Shown: positions 1 to 9,982 of the stretch, piece by piece
Position numbering within the stretch: the first letter of the stretch is position 1
Layout: every line of letters starts with the position of its first letter
Source: Bacillota bacterium
Lineage (GTDB): Bacteria > Bacillota_I > Bacilli_A > RF39 > UBA660
Assembly: GCA_015059285.1 (NCBI GenBank)
Contig: SVAS01000002.1
Location: 66,572-130,571 of the forward strand
DNA: 64,000 nucleotides
Reading direction: 5' to 3'
The notes under the pieces: model-generated
Seen by the model: the letters and a program-made list of their open reading frames with translations, nothing else
Told to the model about the DNA's origin: nothing
Databases searched by the model: none
Made by a program: the position numbers and the translations under genes

Positions 1-1448
1 CCACTAATTGTTTCAAGCAATTCTTTTTTTGTAGATAGGTATGTTTCTTCTTTTGGAAGCATTAGGTTATAACCTCCTGCTGCTCCTCTTGGTACGATAG
101 TTATTTTTTGAACATCATTAGCACCTTCTAATTTAATACCAATGACAGCATGACCTGCTTCATGATAAGCAACAACTTTCTTTTCTTTTTCTGTATATTT
201 ATGACTTTTTTTTGCAGGTCCCATTAAAACTCTATCATGAGCTTCATCTATTTCTGACATAGTAATAGCATCTTTATTTCTTCTAACTGTTAATAAGGCT
301 GCTTCATTAAGTAAATTTTCTAAGTCAGCACCACTAAATCCAACTGTTCTTTTTGCTATATTAGAAAGTTTAACCCCTTTAGCAAAAATTTTACCTTTAG
401 CATGAACTCCAAGAATTTCTTCTCTGCCTTTTACATCAGGCAAATTAACTGTAACTTGTCTATCAAAACGGCCTGGACGAAGTAATGCTGGATCTAATAC
501 ATCTGGACGGTTAGTAGCAGCTATAATTATTATTCCTTCATTTGCTCCAAAGCCATCCATTTCAGTTAATAATTGGTTTAATGTTTGTTCTCTTTCATCA
601 TGTCCACCACCTAAACCAGCACCTCTTTGACGTCCCACTGCATCTATTTCATCAATAAATATCAAACAAGGTGCAGTTTGTTTTGCTTGTTTAAACATAT
701 CTCTAACACGGCTTGCTCCAACTCCAACAAATAGTTCTACAAATTCAGAACCGCTTATATAGTAAAAAGGAACATTTGCTTCACCGGCAACTGATCTAGC
801 AAGTAATGTTTTACCAGTCCCTGGAGGCCCTACAAGAAGAACTCCTTTTGGAATTCTAGCTCCTAGTTTTTGAAACTTATTAGGATTTTTTAAAAAATCA
901 ATAAGTTCTGCTACTTCTTCTTTTTCTTCAGTAAGACCAGCTACATCTTTAAATGTAACTTTCTTTTGACCACTACTAAGACGAGCTCTACTTCTACCAA
1001 AATCCATTGATTTGTTTGCGCCACCCATTTGTCTTGTTATAAAGAAAAAAGCAAAACCTAGTAATACTACCATTGGTAAAATATTAACTAAGAAAAACAT
1101 AAATGCACTTGAATCTGGGTCATTTACAGTTGTTAATTTGAAACTATGTTCTTCTTGTTCACTTAATATCTTATTCATGATTTCTTCAGATAAAGGAACT
1201 CTAATAAAGAATGTTTCATTTTCATTATAACCTTCTAATTTCCCTTTTAATTCATATACACTCGCACCATTTCTAGGTACTATTGTCATCTCTGTAACTT
1301 TCCCTTCGTTTAAAGATGATACGAATTTATCATAGGTAAGAACATTTACTTTTTGGTTTAAAATATCCATGAAATAAACAATACCTATTAAAAATAAAAA
1401 TAAGAATAAATAAGGTAGTACCCCTCTTTTTACAGCTTTTTTATTCAT
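1..1448 (-). CDS. ftsH: ATP-dependent zinc metalloprotease FtsH (3' end outside window)
   Basis: Membrane-anchored AAA+ protease that degrades misfolded or short-lived membrane and cytosolic proteins. The reading frame is open from the start at 1448 to the window edge, about 482 codons, so the rest of the peptidase domain is missing. An N-terminal membrane segment ([17 protein letters not shown]) is followed by an extracytoplasmic stretch, a Walker [12 protein letters not shown] and the zinc-binding HEAGHA near 150-170. AAGGAGG lies 9 nt before the ATG. It follows tilS by 14 nt, so ung-tilS-ftsH looks like one operon. In Bacillus hpt usually sits between tilS and ftsH; it is absent here. Absent from the ORF track only because it has no stop in the window. 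Confidence 0.97.
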   Translation of the reverse strand, partial: MNKKAVKRGVLPYLFLFLFLIGIVYFMDILNQKVNVLTYDKFVSSLNEGKVTEMTIVPRNGASVYELKGKLEGYNENETFFIRVPLSEEIMNKILSEQEEHSFKLTTVNDPDSSAFMFFLVNILPMVVLLGFAFFFITRQMGGANKSMDFGRSRARLSSGQKKVTFKDVAGLTEEKEEVAELIDFLKNPNKFQKLGARIPKGVLLVGPPGTGKTLLARSVAGEANVPFYYISGSEFVELFVGVGASRVRDMFKQAKQTAPCLIFIDEIDAVGRQRGAGLGGGHDEREQTLNQLLTEMDGFGANEGIIIIAATNRPDVLDPALLRPGRFDRQVTVNLPDVKGREEILGVHAKGKIFAKGVKLSNIAKRTVGFSGADLENLLNEAALLTVRRNKDAITMSEIDEAHDRVLMGPAKKSHKYTEKEKKVVAYHEAGHAVIGIKLEGANDVQKITIVPRGAAGGYNLMLPKEETYLSTKKELLETIS

Positions 1449-1462
1449 GAATTAATTCCTCC

Positions 1463-2791
1463 TTAATAATACTTAAGTATTATATCATATTTTCCTTGTT
1501 TTGTTTTATCAAATTTAGATTTTTTTAATCCTGGCAACCAAACAATGTTTTCATTACTATCAACAACAATAGGCCAAATATCTCTTTCTTCTTTGGTAAC
1601 TTTACTATCTATAAAAATGTCATTTATTTTTTTTCTACCAACCATTCCTAAAACATGCATTTTGTCTCCATCTTTTCTACTTCTTACATGTAATGGAAGT
1701 TTTACTTCTTTGCTATCTAAATAACAAATATAATTATTTGTTTCTTCACTTTCTTCTAAAAACTCTATGTTTTTACCATTTGGTAAATTAACATGTTCAA
1801 TTAATTCAATTTCATATTCACTATTTGAAATAGGATTTTCAATTAAAACTAAATTATTATATGTTTTTCTAGCTTGAATATTATTTGGTAAATGAACTAA
1901 AGAATTAGCTTTTTTAGAATGAATTAATTCATACAATATTTCAGCGTGTCTATCTGTTATTAACATCAAATCATCTTGATAAATATGTTCTAAAATATAA
2001 TAAATTATTTTCATTTGAATAACGTGATCTTCTTCTTTAAATTTTTCTATATTTAAAATACTATCTGGATATATTACATTTATCTTTTTTTCAACTTGTT
2101 TGTCTATATAATTATTATATTCTAATAATGTTTTACTAAATTTATAAAACTTTTGATGAACATTTTTTTCTTCTTTTTTTAATTCTGGAACAATATATTT
2201 ACGAAAACGATTTCGTGTATACACATCTTTTTTGTTTGATGAATCTATCGCATATGGTATGGTATTATTTTTACAAAACTCTAATATTTCTTCTTTTGTT
2301 ACATGGATAAGAGGTCTTACTATTTTATAATTATCAGCATCTACTATTTTAGAAAATCCACTATATCCTTTTAGAGTAGATCCTCTAACAATACGCATTA
2401 AAATAGTTTCTATTAAATCATCTCCATGATGAGCCGTAAATAAATATTTAGCATGATATTTTTTTATAATATTTTTAAAAAAATTATAACGTTTGGTATG
2501 CGCTTCGCTATGAAAATTATCATCGCCATAATCCTCTATAACCATCGTTTCAAAAATTATATTATTATTTCGGCAATACTTTTCCACAAACTCTTGTTCT
2601 TCTTTTTGACCTATTCTACCTGTATTATGGTTCACATGTGCACACACAATTTCTATGTCTATTGCTTTTTTTAACTTCAACAAAAGATATAACAAAGACA
2701 TAGAATCTGGACCACCTGATGTTGCCACTACTAAAAAGTCCCCATACTTAATATTTAAATCATTAAATAAAAAACTATATGCTTCTTCCAT
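1463..2791 (-). CDS. tilS: tRNA(Ile)-lysidine synthase TilS
   Basis: Modifies C34 of the CAU-anticodon tRNA-Ile to lysidine using ATP and lysine, so that it reads AUA instead of AUG. This is essential in an A+T-rich genome that uses AUA heavily. The N-terminal PP-loop motif SGGPDSMSLLYLL is at about residues 25-37, with HVNH and a FTAHHGDD motif typical of the N-type ATP pyrophosphatase fold. The C-terminal TilS_C domain is visible (RSRKDGDKMHVLGMVGRKKI). At 442 aa it is of normal length. It lies 8 nt downstream of ung and 14 nt upstream of ftsH. Confidence 0.96.
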   Translation of the reverse strand: MEEAYSFLFNDLNIKYGDFLVVATSGGPDSMSLLYLLLKLKKAIDIEIVCAHVNHNTGRIGQKEEQEFVEKYCRNNNIIFETMVIEDYGDDNFHSEAHTKRYNFFKNIIKKYHAKYLFTAHHGDDLIETILMRIVRGSTLKGYSGFSKIVDADNYKIVRPLIHVTKEEILEFCKNNTIPYAIDSSNKKDVYTRNRFRKYIVPELKKEEKNVHQKFYKFSKTLLEYNNYIDKQVEKKINVIYPDSILNIEKFKEEDHVIQMKIIYYILEHIYQDDLMLITDRHAEILYELIHSKKANSLVHLPNNIQARKTYNNLVLIENPISNSEYEIELIEHVNLPNGKNIEFLEESEETNNYICYLDSKEVKLPLHVRSRKDGDKMHVLGMVGRKKINDIFIDSKVTKEERDIWPIVVDSNENIVWLPGLKKSKFDKTKQGKYDIILKYY

Positions 2792-2798
2792 AATTCAC

Positions 2799-3449
2799 CT
2801 ACCAATTTATTTTTTCTATATTATTTTTTTCTAAAAAATTATTAATTTTTGAAAATGGCTTACTTCCAAAAAATCCTCTATAGGCTGATAAAGGCGAAGG
2901 ATGAACTGCTTCTAAAATTAAATGTCTTCTATTCGTGATTAAGTTTTTTTTACTTCTAGCATAACTTCCCCATAATACAAATATTACTGGTTTTTCTCTT
3001 TCATTTAATTTAGATATTACCGCATCAGTAAATATTTCCCATCCTTTATCTTTATGTGATAAAGGTCTATCTTTTATAACACTCATGATTGAATTTAATA
3101 AAAATACACCTTGTTTAGACCAATCAGTTAAGTCATTTCCTTGTCTTTTTATACCTAAATCGTCTTCTAATTCTTTTAATATATTTTGTAAAGACGGTGG
3201 CCGAGGTACTGAATCATGTACAGAAAAAGAAAGTCCATGTGCTTCTTTATCACCATGATATGGATCTTGGCCTAAAATAACAACTTTTACTTCATCATAA
3301 TCTGTATATCTAAAAGCATTAAATATATCCGCATATGCAGGAAAACATCTTTTTGTTTTGTATTCATTTTTAACAAAAATACCTAATTTTTTAAAGTAAT
3401 CTTTTTTTACTTCATCTTTTAAAGCAATATCCCAGTTTTTATTAATCAT
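2799..3449 (-). CDS. ung: Uracil-DNA glycosylase (family 1)
   Basis: Removes uracil from DNA to start base excision repair. The family-1 water-activating motif GQDPYHG is at about residues 60-66 and the HPSPLSA loop at about 184-190. The 216 aa length is typical, with no extension. It is the first gene of the ung-tilS-ftsH cluster, with a plausible sigma-A promoter 30-60 nt upstream. Pairing of ung with a dUTPase elsewhere in the window (dut) gives the usual two-tier defence against uracil in DNA. Confidence 0.97.
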   Translation of the reverse strand: MINKNWDIALKDEVKKDYFKKLGIFVKNEYKTKRCFPAYADIFNAFRYTDYDEVKVVILGQDPYHGDKEAHGLSFSVHDSVPRPPSLQNILKELEDDLGIKRQGNDLTDWSKQGVFLLNSIMSVIKDRPLSHKDKGWEIFTDAVISKLNEREKPVIFVLWGSYARSKKNLITNRRHLILEAVHPSPLSAYRGFFGSKPFSKINNFLEKNNIEKINW

Positions 3450-3480
3450 AATATCACAACCTATTAATATTTTATCAAAT

Positions 3481-3509
3481 AGTATCTTTTAAATCTATAC
3501 AATTATCAA
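3481..3509 (-). promoter_or_regulatory. Candidate promoter for ung-tilS-ftsH
   Basis: On the minus strand TTGATA and GATACT are separated by 17 nt, about 35 nt upstream of the ung start. The -35 has 5/6 and the -10 has 4/6 matches to consensus. Other A+T-rich -10 candidates exist nearby. The rest of the 200-base gap between ung and the symporter shows no gene. Confidence 0.45.
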
Positions 3510-3556
3510 AATATTAAATGAATTAAAAGATTGGTATCACTTTACCATACACCTAT

Positions 3557-3585
3557 AAAAAAAACAAATGCATATTTTTTGTTTT
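3557..3585 (-). terminator. Weak candidate terminator after the AGCS symporter
   Basis: On the minus strand AAAACAAA and TTTGTTTT can pair around a 9-nt loop, followed by a T run. The stem is entirely A-T apart from one pair, and it lies about 70 nt after the stop codon, so it is weak. Confidence 0.35.
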
Positions 3586-3651
3586 CTTTATAAATTTTTT
3601 CACGCAATATAAAATTTGGTATATATAAAATTAAATTTTATACAAATAGCT

Positions 3652-4959
3652 TTAATTATTTTTTTTGTTTTTATAAAAATTTAATTCAAAAAAAACATCT
3701 TCTTTTAATTTAAAAAGAGCATATATATTAATAATTGCTAGAAAAGCTACTAAAATATCTACAAAAGACCATAAAAAACTTGAGGATAAAATACACCCTA
3801 AAAATAAAACTATCAAAGAACTTATTTTTAATAAATTTAAGTGTATTGGTTTTATTTTTTCAATAAAGTACTTTAGACTAGATTCCCCATCATAATAACC
3901 TGTTAGAATGGTTGTAAATGAAAATAATAAAACTGATATAAACAATAAAATGTTACCAACTGAACCTAAATGATACTGAAATGCATATTGGGTTATTTCA
4001 ATTCCATTAACATCAGTTAATACTAATTCTTTATAGTTAGACGTCATGACTATAATTACTGTTGAAGTGCAAATTAATAATGTTGTTATATAAATACCCA
4101 ACATTTGGATATATCCTTGCGAAGCAGGACTATTAGTAGATGAAGTTGAAGATGTAATGCTCCCCGTTCCTAAACCCGCTTCATTTGAAAATATTCCTCT
4201 TTGCATTCCTATTATAATTGAGTAAAATATTCCACCATAGATAGATTTAAAAGTAAATGCAGATGTTATTATTTCCTTAAATATATTGGGTATTAAAGTA
4301 ATATTTTTTATGCTTACAAAAACAGCTATTCCAATATAAAGTAAAGTCATAATAGGCACTAATTTAGATGAAAAAGACGCTATTTTTTTAAGTCCACCAT
4401 ATATAATTAATGATGTTATTAATACTAATAATATTCCTATTATAAATTTTGGTATATTAATTATTTCTACAAAAGATTTAGTGATCGTATTACCTTGTAT
4501 ACCTACAAAACCTCCCACATAACTAACAAGTATTAATAAAGCGTATAAACTTCCTAACCATGTTTTTTTTAAACCTTCTTTTATATAATAAGACGGACCT
4601 CCCTTATACTCATTACCATCTTGTTTTCTATAAATTATACCTAAAACTGTTTCAGAAAAGGTATTTGAAGCAGATAAAAAAGCACTTATCCACATCCAAA
4701 ATATGCTACCAGGTCCTCCTATATATAAAGCCAGAGAAACTCCTGCTATACTTCCTACACCAATTCTAGAACCCAAAGTCATAAAAAAACTTTGAATGGG
4801 AGTTATGCCTCGCTTTTTATTTTCCTTTTTTATTAGATTTTTAAACATCTGTTTAAAATCAAATTGAACACCCCTAAGTTTAAATGTAAAGTAAATTCCT
4901 GATATAAAAATAAGGGCTGATGCTAAAGCCCAAACTAGTTTATTTATTATTTCTAACAT
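3652..4959 (-). CDS. Sodium:alanine/glycine symporter (AGCS family)
   Basis: Polytopic secondary transporter of 435 aa that couples uptake of alanine or glycine to Na+. The family signatures are visible: GSRIGVGSIAGVSLAL near residue 62, GGPGSIFWMWISAF, GGPSYYIKEGL and GIFSNEAGLGTGSI. About ten hydrophobic segments run through the protein. It has its own promoter overlapping the rsmA stop codon, so it is probably transcribed separately. The exact substrate cannot be read from the sequence. Similar to Bacillus AlsT/YrbD-type carriers. Confidence 0.9.
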   Translation of the reverse strand: MLEIINKLVWALASALIFISGIYFTFKLRGVQFDFKQMFKNLIKKENKKRGITPIQSFFMTLGSRIGVGSIAGVSLALYIGGPGSIFWMWISAFLSASNTFSETVLGIIYRKQDGNEYKGGPSYYIKEGLKKTWLGSLYALLILVSYVGGFVGIQGNTITKSFVEIINIPKFIIGILLVLITSLIIYGGLKKIASFSSKLVPIMTLLYIGIAVFVSIKNITLIPNIFKEIITSAFTFKSIYGGIFYSIIIGMQRGIFSNEAGLGTGSITSSTSSTNSPASQGYIQMLGIYITTLLICTSTVIIVMTSNYKELVLTDVNGIEITQYAFQYHLGSVGNILLFISVLLFSFTTILTGYYDGESSLKYFIEKIKPIHLNLLKISSLIVLFLGCILSSSFLWSFVDILVAFLAIINIYALFKLKEDVFFELNFYKNKKNN

Positions 4960-4979
4960 ATTATCACCAATATCATTTT

Positions 4980-5007
4980 ATTATATACTGGTGTCTATAT
5001 ATGTCTA
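4980..5007 (-). promoter_or_regulatory. Promoter for the AGCS symporter
   Basis: Minus-strand TAGACA-16-TATAAT immediately upstream of the GGTGAT ribosome-binding site. The -35 overlaps the TAG stop codon of rsmA. Confidence 0.6.
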
Positions 5008-5835
5008 TTTAAGATGATTGGCTATTTCTACAAATAATTGAAGTGATATTTGTTCTGCCCGAACACTTAAATCCATATTATGTTTTTTTAATATTTCTTC
5101 TACTTTTTCAAGATTATAACCTTTCAAATTATTTCTTAATGTTTTTCTTTTTTGTTTAAAACTATCGCGAATTAAATTAAAGAATAACATATTATCTTCA
5201 AGTTTTAATAAGCTTTCTTTTTTCTTAAATTCAACTACAATACTATCTACATTAGGCTTTGGTAAAAATACATGTTTACTTACATCCATAATTTTAGATA
5301 TCTCAAAATAATATTGCAAGAATATAGATAAAGAACTATAATCTTTTGACCCAGGTTGTGCTTTAAAACGATCTCCCACTTCTTTTTGTACCATAACAAC
5401 AATTTTATCTACATTTATATTATCCTCTATTATTTTCATAATAATTGGCGTTGTTATATAGTAAGGGAGATTAGCAACTACATATAATTTTTTATATTCA
5501 TACTTTTTTAAATTTTCATTAATATTTACTTTTAAAAAATCTTGATATATAACTTCATAATTACTATAATTTTTTAAATTTTCCTCTAATATTGGTTTTA
5601 GTTTTATATCTATTTCATAACACAAAACATTTTTAGCTTTTTCACAAAGTTTATAAGTAAGCGAACCTGCTCCGGGACCAATTTCTATAACTAAAGTATC
5701 TTCATTAACACCCGATTTATTTACAATGCTATTAATTATATTTTCATCTACAATAAAGTTTTGACCAAAATTTTTTTTAAAATTAAATTGTTTTTCATTT
5801 AATTTTTTTTGCATTTTTGTAGGAGAATATTCCAT
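5005..5835 (-). CDS. rsmA: 16S rRNA adenine(1518/1519) dimethyltransferase RsmA (KsgA)
   Basis: SAM-dependent enzyme that dimethylates two adjacent adenines in the 3' hairpin of 16S rRNA late in 30S assembly. Seen: KKNFGQNFIVD at about 20-30, the SAM motif EIGPGAGSLT, and the NLPYYITTPI motif IV typical of N6-adenine dimethylases. The 276 aa length is normal. It is the last gene of a long minus-strand operon, 15 nt after trxB. In Bacillus it lies near metS-tatD-yabE; here it is on the opposite side of the origin. Confidence 0.96.
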   Translation of the reverse strand: MEYSPTKMQKKLNEKQFNFKKNFGQNFIVDENIINSIVNKSGVNEDTLVIEIGPGAGSLTYKLCEKAKNVLCYEIDIKLKPILEENLKNYSNYEVIYQDFLKVNINENLKKYEYKKLYVVANLPYYITTPIIMKIIEDNINVDKIVVMVQKEVGDRFKAQPGSKDYSSLSIFLQYYFEISKIMDVSKHVFLPKPNVDSIVVEFKKKESLLKLEDNMLFFNLIRDSFKQKRKTLRNNLKGYNLEKVEEILKKHNMDLSVRAEQISLQLFVEIANHLK

Positions 5836-5850
5836 TTAATCACATCCATA

Positions 5851-6741
5851 CTAATCATTATTTTTTATAGAAGTTGCGGCGATTGCAGCTTCTCCTATAG
5901 CGGTAGATATTTGATATACTTTTTTACTTACAATATCTCCACACGCATAAATTCCCTTTATATTAGTTTGCATATCTTCATCTACTTCAATATACCCATT
6001 TTTTGTTTTTATATTTAAATTTTTTAAATAATTTATATCAGGATCAAAACCAATGTAGATAAATAATCCTTTTACATTTAGTTCTTTATTATTTAAATCA
6101 ACGCTATCTAAAACATTATCTTTTTCATTAATATTAGTAACTTTACTATTAAATAATATTTCTATATTAGATTTTTCTTTTATTTTAGATTGTAAAATTT
6201 CATCCGCTTTTAATTTATCACTTCTATTTATAATATAAACTTTTGAAGTAATATTAGATAAATATAAAGCTCCTGTTAAAGCACTATTTCCTCCACCTAC
6301 TAAAGCAACTTCTTTATCTTTGAAAAAACTGCCATCACAAATAGCGCAATAACTGATTCCATGTCCTATTAATTTTTCTTCATTAGATAGTCCTAGTTTT
6401 CTAGGAGTACGACCTGTTGCTAAAATAATATTTTTAGTTTTGAATTCATCCCTATTTGTTTTTACTATTTTTTCTTCACCATTACATACAATTTCCACTA
6501 CATTACCATATTTATACTCAATTTGTTGATTTTTAATTTGTTCATAAATAGAAAGAGCTAAATCGGTACCATTTATTTTCGTAAATCCAGGATAATTCTC
6601 AATTTCTGTTGTTTTATTTAATACTCCACCTGGCATTTCTCGCTCTATGAGTAATACATTTATACCCGACCTTTTTAAATAAAGAGCAGCGGTCATTCCA
6701 GCTACTCCTGCTCCAATTACTATACAATCATAACTATTCAT
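5851..6741 (-). CDS. trxB: Thioredoxin-disulfide reductase
   Basis: Flavoprotein passing electrons from NADPH to thioredoxin. Seen: N-terminal FAD motif VIGAGVAGMTAALYL, the redox pair in SYCAICDGSFF, the NADPH-site GGGNSALTGALYL and the C-terminal YACGDI. The ORF track starts at 6756, but GGAG sits directly against those early ATGs and 9 nt before the ATG encoding MNSYDCIV at 6741, so I prefer the 6741 start. With this start the gene overlaps the end of lgt by 8 nt. The lgt-trxB order is common in Bacillota. Confidence 0.94.
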   Translation of the reverse strand: MNSYDCIVIGAGVAGMTAALYLKRSGINVLLIEREMPGGVLNKTTEIENYPGFTKINGTDLALSIYEQIKNQQIEYKYGNVVEIVCNGEEKIVKTNRDEFKTKNIILATGRTPRKLGLSNEEKLIGHGISYCAICDGSFFKDKEVALVGGGNSALTGALYLSNITSKVYIINRSDKLKADEILQSKIKEKSNIEILFNSKVTNINEKDNVLDSVDLNNKELNVKGLFIYIGFDPDINYLKNLNIKTKNGYIEVDEDMQTNIKGIYACGDIVSKKVYQISTAIGEAAIAATSIKNND

Positions 6742-7537
6742 CGTCATCATCTCCATTATATAAGTTTTGGAATTTAGAACCTTTATTTAAAGTTAAAAAC
6801 ATTATTAAACCTATAATTACCATTAAAAATGAAACTAATTGAGCCATTTTAATACTACCTAACATTAAACTATCTGTACGCATTCCTTCTATGAAAAATC
6901 TACCAACACCATACCAAATAAGGTATAAAGATGTTAATTGCCCTACTTTTAAATAACTATACTTGCGCATTAAAACTAAGAAAGAAAAACCTAATAAACA
7001 CCAAATAGATTCATAAAGAAACGTAGGATGATAATAAAATCCGCCTATATGCATTCCTTCTATTATGAAATCAGGAATAAATAAATTATGAAGTGTTTGT
7101 AAAGTGGTGATAGCCCCATGCGCTTCACTATTAAAAAAGTTTCCCCATCTACCAATTGCTTGTCCTAATATCAACCCTATAACAATAAAGTCTAAAATAC
7201 GCAAAGTCTTAATTTTATATTTTTTAGTATAGAATATAATGAAAAGCAATCCAGCTATTAAACCACCATGAATAGCAAGTCCTCCTTCCCATACCTTAAA
7301 GATACTTATGGGATCTTGCATATAATAATCAAAATTAAATATTACATAATATAATCTGGCCCCTATTAAAGCAATAGGAATAAGATAGAAAAACAAATTA
7401 ACCATGAAATTTTCTGGTATTTTAAATTTTTTTGCTTCTTTTAATACAATTAAGCCTCCTAATAAAATTGCTAAAAACATTATAACAGAATACCAATAAA
7501 TTTTTATTGAACCAAACGATATTAATATAGGGTTCAT
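6734..7537 (-). CDS. lgt: Phosphatidylglycerol:prolipoprotein diacylglyceryl transferase
   Basis: Integral membrane enzyme that attaches diacylglycerol to the lipobox cysteine of prolipoproteins, the first step of lipoprotein maturation. About seven membrane segments are visible. The Lgt signature appears as GLILGQAIGRWGNFFNSEAHG, with the conserved WEGGLAIHGGL segment before it. The 267 aa length is normal. It overlaps the upstream YvlD-like gene by 4 nt (ATGA type) and trxB downstream. YidC in this window carries a lipobox and would be a substrate. Confidence 0.96.
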   Translation of the reverse strand: MNPILISFGSIKIYWYSVIMFLAILLGGLIVLKEAKKFKIPENFMVNLFFYLIPIALIGARLYYVIFNFDYYMQDPISIFKVWEGGLAIHGGLIAGLLFIIFYTKKYKIKTLRILDFIVIGLILGQAIGRWGNFFNSEAHGAITTLQTLHNLFIPDFIIEGMHIGGFYYHPTFLYESIWCLLGFSFLVLMRKYSYLKVGQLTSLYLIWYGVGRFFIEGMRTDSLMLGSIKMAQLVSFLMVIIGLIMFLTLNKGSKFQNLYNGDDDDE

Positions 7538-7971
7538 TCTCTGTTCCCCCTTGCTAGTATAGGTTCAATAATCATAATATCCATTAATACATTCATAACA
7601 GATATTAATACAGCAACTATAAATGCAAAGAAAATTCCATTTATTTCAAAGTGAGAACCTAAAATAAAGTCAGTAACATGTAAAATAAAGACATTAATAA
7701 AAGGATAAAATAGCCCTAACGTTAATCCTGTAATAGGTAGTGTTAGCCAAACAATAATTGGTTTTACAGTTTTGTTTAATAAATAAATAATGATTGAAGC
7801 AAATAATCCCCAAATACCAAAATAACTATTATCTATATATATTGTCTTTTTAAAAATAATAGATACTATAATTAAAACAAGGGCATAAGCTACCATATGA
7901 ATTAACCAATCTATAAAACGATTTAAATGTGCTTTAGTGCTTGTTTTTTTATCCATAATAATAAGTTTCAT
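7534..7971 (-). CDS. YvlD-like small membrane protein (phage-holin family 4 fold)
   Basis: A 145-aa protein with four predicted membrane segments (HMVAYALVLIIVSIIF, YFGIWGLFASIIIYLL, a GLTLGLFYPFINVFILH segment and FIVAVLISVMNVLMD). The pattern and the position next to lgt and uvrB fit the YvlD/phage-holin superfamily IV proteins found beside uvr and lgt genes in Bacillus. The molecular function is not established. AAGGAGATG lies 5 nt before the ATG. It is part of the operon from the ATP-grasp gene to rsmA. Confidence 0.75.
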   Translation of the reverse strand: MKLIIMDKKTSTKAHLNRFIDWLIHMVAYALVLIIVSIIFKKTIYIDNSYFGIWGLFASIIIYLLNKTVKPIIVWLTLPITGLTLGLFYPFINVFILHVTDFILGSHFEINGIFFAFIVAVLISVMNVLMDIMIIEPILARGNRE

Positions 7972-8008
7972 ATATTCATCTCCTTATTTTATTATAACAC
8001 ACTTAACC

Positions 8009-9961
8009 CTATTTTTCACTTTTCATTTCAAACAAAATGTCTCTTAATTCTGTTGCCCTTTCAAAATCAAGATTTTTAGCAGCTTCTTTCATTTCTACTT
8101 CTATTTTAGTCATAAGTTTTTCTTTGTCTTTTTTACTCATTTTTGGTGTTTGTTTAATTTCTATTTCTTCTTTGTTACTTATTAATTCTCTTATTTCTTT
8201 AATAATTGTTTTTGGAATAATATTATGTTCTTCGTTATATTTTTCTTGTATTTCTCTTCTACGTTTAGTTTCATCTATAGCTATTTTCATAGAATTACTA
8301 ATAGTATCAGCGTACATAATAACTTTACCAGATGCGTTTCTAGCTGCTCTACCTATTGTTTGAATTAAACTTCTATCACTTCTTAAAAATCCTTGTTTAT
8401 CTGCATCTAATATAGCTATTAAACTAACTTCAGGAATATCTAATCCCTCTCTTAATAAATTAATACCAACTAGAACATCATATTTTCCAAGTCTCAAATC
8501 TCTAATAATTCTAAGGCGTTCTAAAGTTTTAATTTCGCTATGTAAATATGCGACTTTGATGTCTAATTTTTTTAGATATGTTGTAAGTTCTTCTGCCATT
8601 CTAATAGTTAAGGTTGTAATTAATGTTCTTTCGTTTTTACTAATTTGCTTATTAATTTCTTCTACTAAATCATCAATTTGATTTTTAGATGGGCGAACTT
8701 CTATAGTTGGATCAAGAAGTCCTGTTGGTCTTATTATTTGTTCTATTTTTTTATTGTTAGTTTTTTCTAATTCATATTCTCCTGGGGTTGCAGAAACAAA
8801 AATCACTTGATCTATCTTTTCTTCAAATTCATTAAATTTTAAAGGACGATTATCCATAGCACTTGGTAATCTAAAACCATAATCTACTAAAACTTGTTTT
8901 CTTGCTTGATCTCCGTTAAACATTCCTCTAATTTGTGGGACTGTTACATGGGATTCATCTATAACCAATAAGAAATCTTTTTTAAAAAAATCAATTAAAG
9001 TAGTTGGAGTTGCCCCCGGTTCTTTAAGAGCTAGAGGGCGAGAATAATTTTCTACACCTCTACAAAAACCTGTTTCTTCAAGCATTTCTAAATCATAATT
9101 TGTTCTTTCCATTAAACGCTGATATTCTAATAATTTATTTTCTTTTTTAAAATATTCTAATCTAGCTTCTAATTCTTCTCTAATATTTTTAATAGCAATT
9201 TTTAATTTATCCTCACTAGTAACAAAGTGACTGGCCGGGAAAATAGATATTGTTTTTTTATTTATTAAAGACTTTCCTGTTAAAGTATCAAATTCACTTA
9301 TTCTTTCTATTTCATCTCCAAAAAATTCAACGCGAATACCTTTACCATGTTGGTTAACAGGAACTAATTCTAATACATCTCCTTTAACTCTGAAACTTCC
9401 TCTTTTTAAATCCATATTATTTCTTTCATATAACATTTCAATTAACTTTTGTAAAACTAAATCTCTATCAATACTATCCCCAACAGTTAGTGTTAACATT
9501 TTTTTCTTATATTCTTCTATTTCTCCAATACCGTAGATACAAGATACAGACGCAACGACAATTACGTCATTATTATTTAATAGGGAAGATGTGGCAGAAT
9601 GTCTTAGTTCATCTATTTCGTCATTAATAGAAGCATCCTTTTCTATATATGTGTCAGTTTTTGCTACATAAGCTTCTGGTTGATAATAGTCATAATAAGA
9701 CACAAAATATTCTACATGATTGTTAGGAAATAATTCTTTTAGTTCTGAATATAACTGTCCAGCTAGAGTTTTATTATGAGCTAAAACTAAGGTCGGCTTA
9801 TTAATTTCTTTTATAACATTTGCGATTGTGAAAGTTTTTCCTGTACCAGTTGCTCCCAATAAAACTTGATGCTTTTCATCATTTTTAATACCTTCTACTA
9901 ATTTTTCTATGGCTTGTGGCTGATCCCCACTAGGTTTATATTTTGAGACTAATTCAAACAT
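8009..9961 (-). CDS. uvrB: Excinuclease ABC subunit B
   Basis: DNA-damage verification helicase of nucleotide excision repair, loaded by UvrA and followed by UvrC. Seen: Walker [17 protein letters not shown], the beta-hairpin region [11 protein letters not shown], a DESHVT Walker B, helicase motifs including [11 protein letters not shown], and the C-terminal UVR/UvrC-binding motif [15 protein letters not shown]. The ORF track starts 7 codons earlier, but GAGGTG lies 4 nt before the ATG of MFELVSKYK, giving 650 aa. uvrA, usually adjacent, is not in the window. Confidence 0.97.
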   Translation of the reverse strand: MFELVSKYKPSGDQPQAIEKLVEGIKNDEKHQVLLGATGTGKTFTIANVIKEINKPTLVLAHNKTLAGQLYSELKELFPNNHVEYFVSYYDYYQPEAYVAKTDTYIEKDASINDEIDELRHSATSSLLNNNDVIVVASVSCIYGIGEIEEYKKKMLTLTVGDSIDRDLVLQKLIEMLYERNNMDLKRGSFRVKGDVLELVPVNQHGKGIRVEFFGDEIERISEFDTLTGKSLINKKTISIFPASHFVTSEDKLKIAIKNIREELEARLEYFKKENKLLEYQRLMERTNYDLEMLEETGFCRGVENYSRPLALKEPGATPTTLIDFFKKDFLLVIDESHVTVPQIRGMFNGDQARKQVLVDYGFRLPSAMDNRPLKFNEFEEKIDQVIFVSATPGEYELEKTNNKKIEQIIRPTGLLDPTIEVRPSKNQIDDLVEEINKQISKNERTLITTLTIRMAEELTTYLKKLDIKVAYLHSEIKTLERLRIIRDLRLGKYDVLVGINLLREGLDIPEVSLIAILDADKQGFLRSDRSLIQTIGRAARNASGKVIMYADTISNSMKIAIDETKRRREIQEKYNEEHNIIPKTIIKEIRELISNKEEIEIKQTPKMSKKDKEKLMTKIEVEMKEAAKNLDFERATELRDILFEMKSEK

Positions 9962-9982
9962 ATCACACCTCTTTTCTAACAT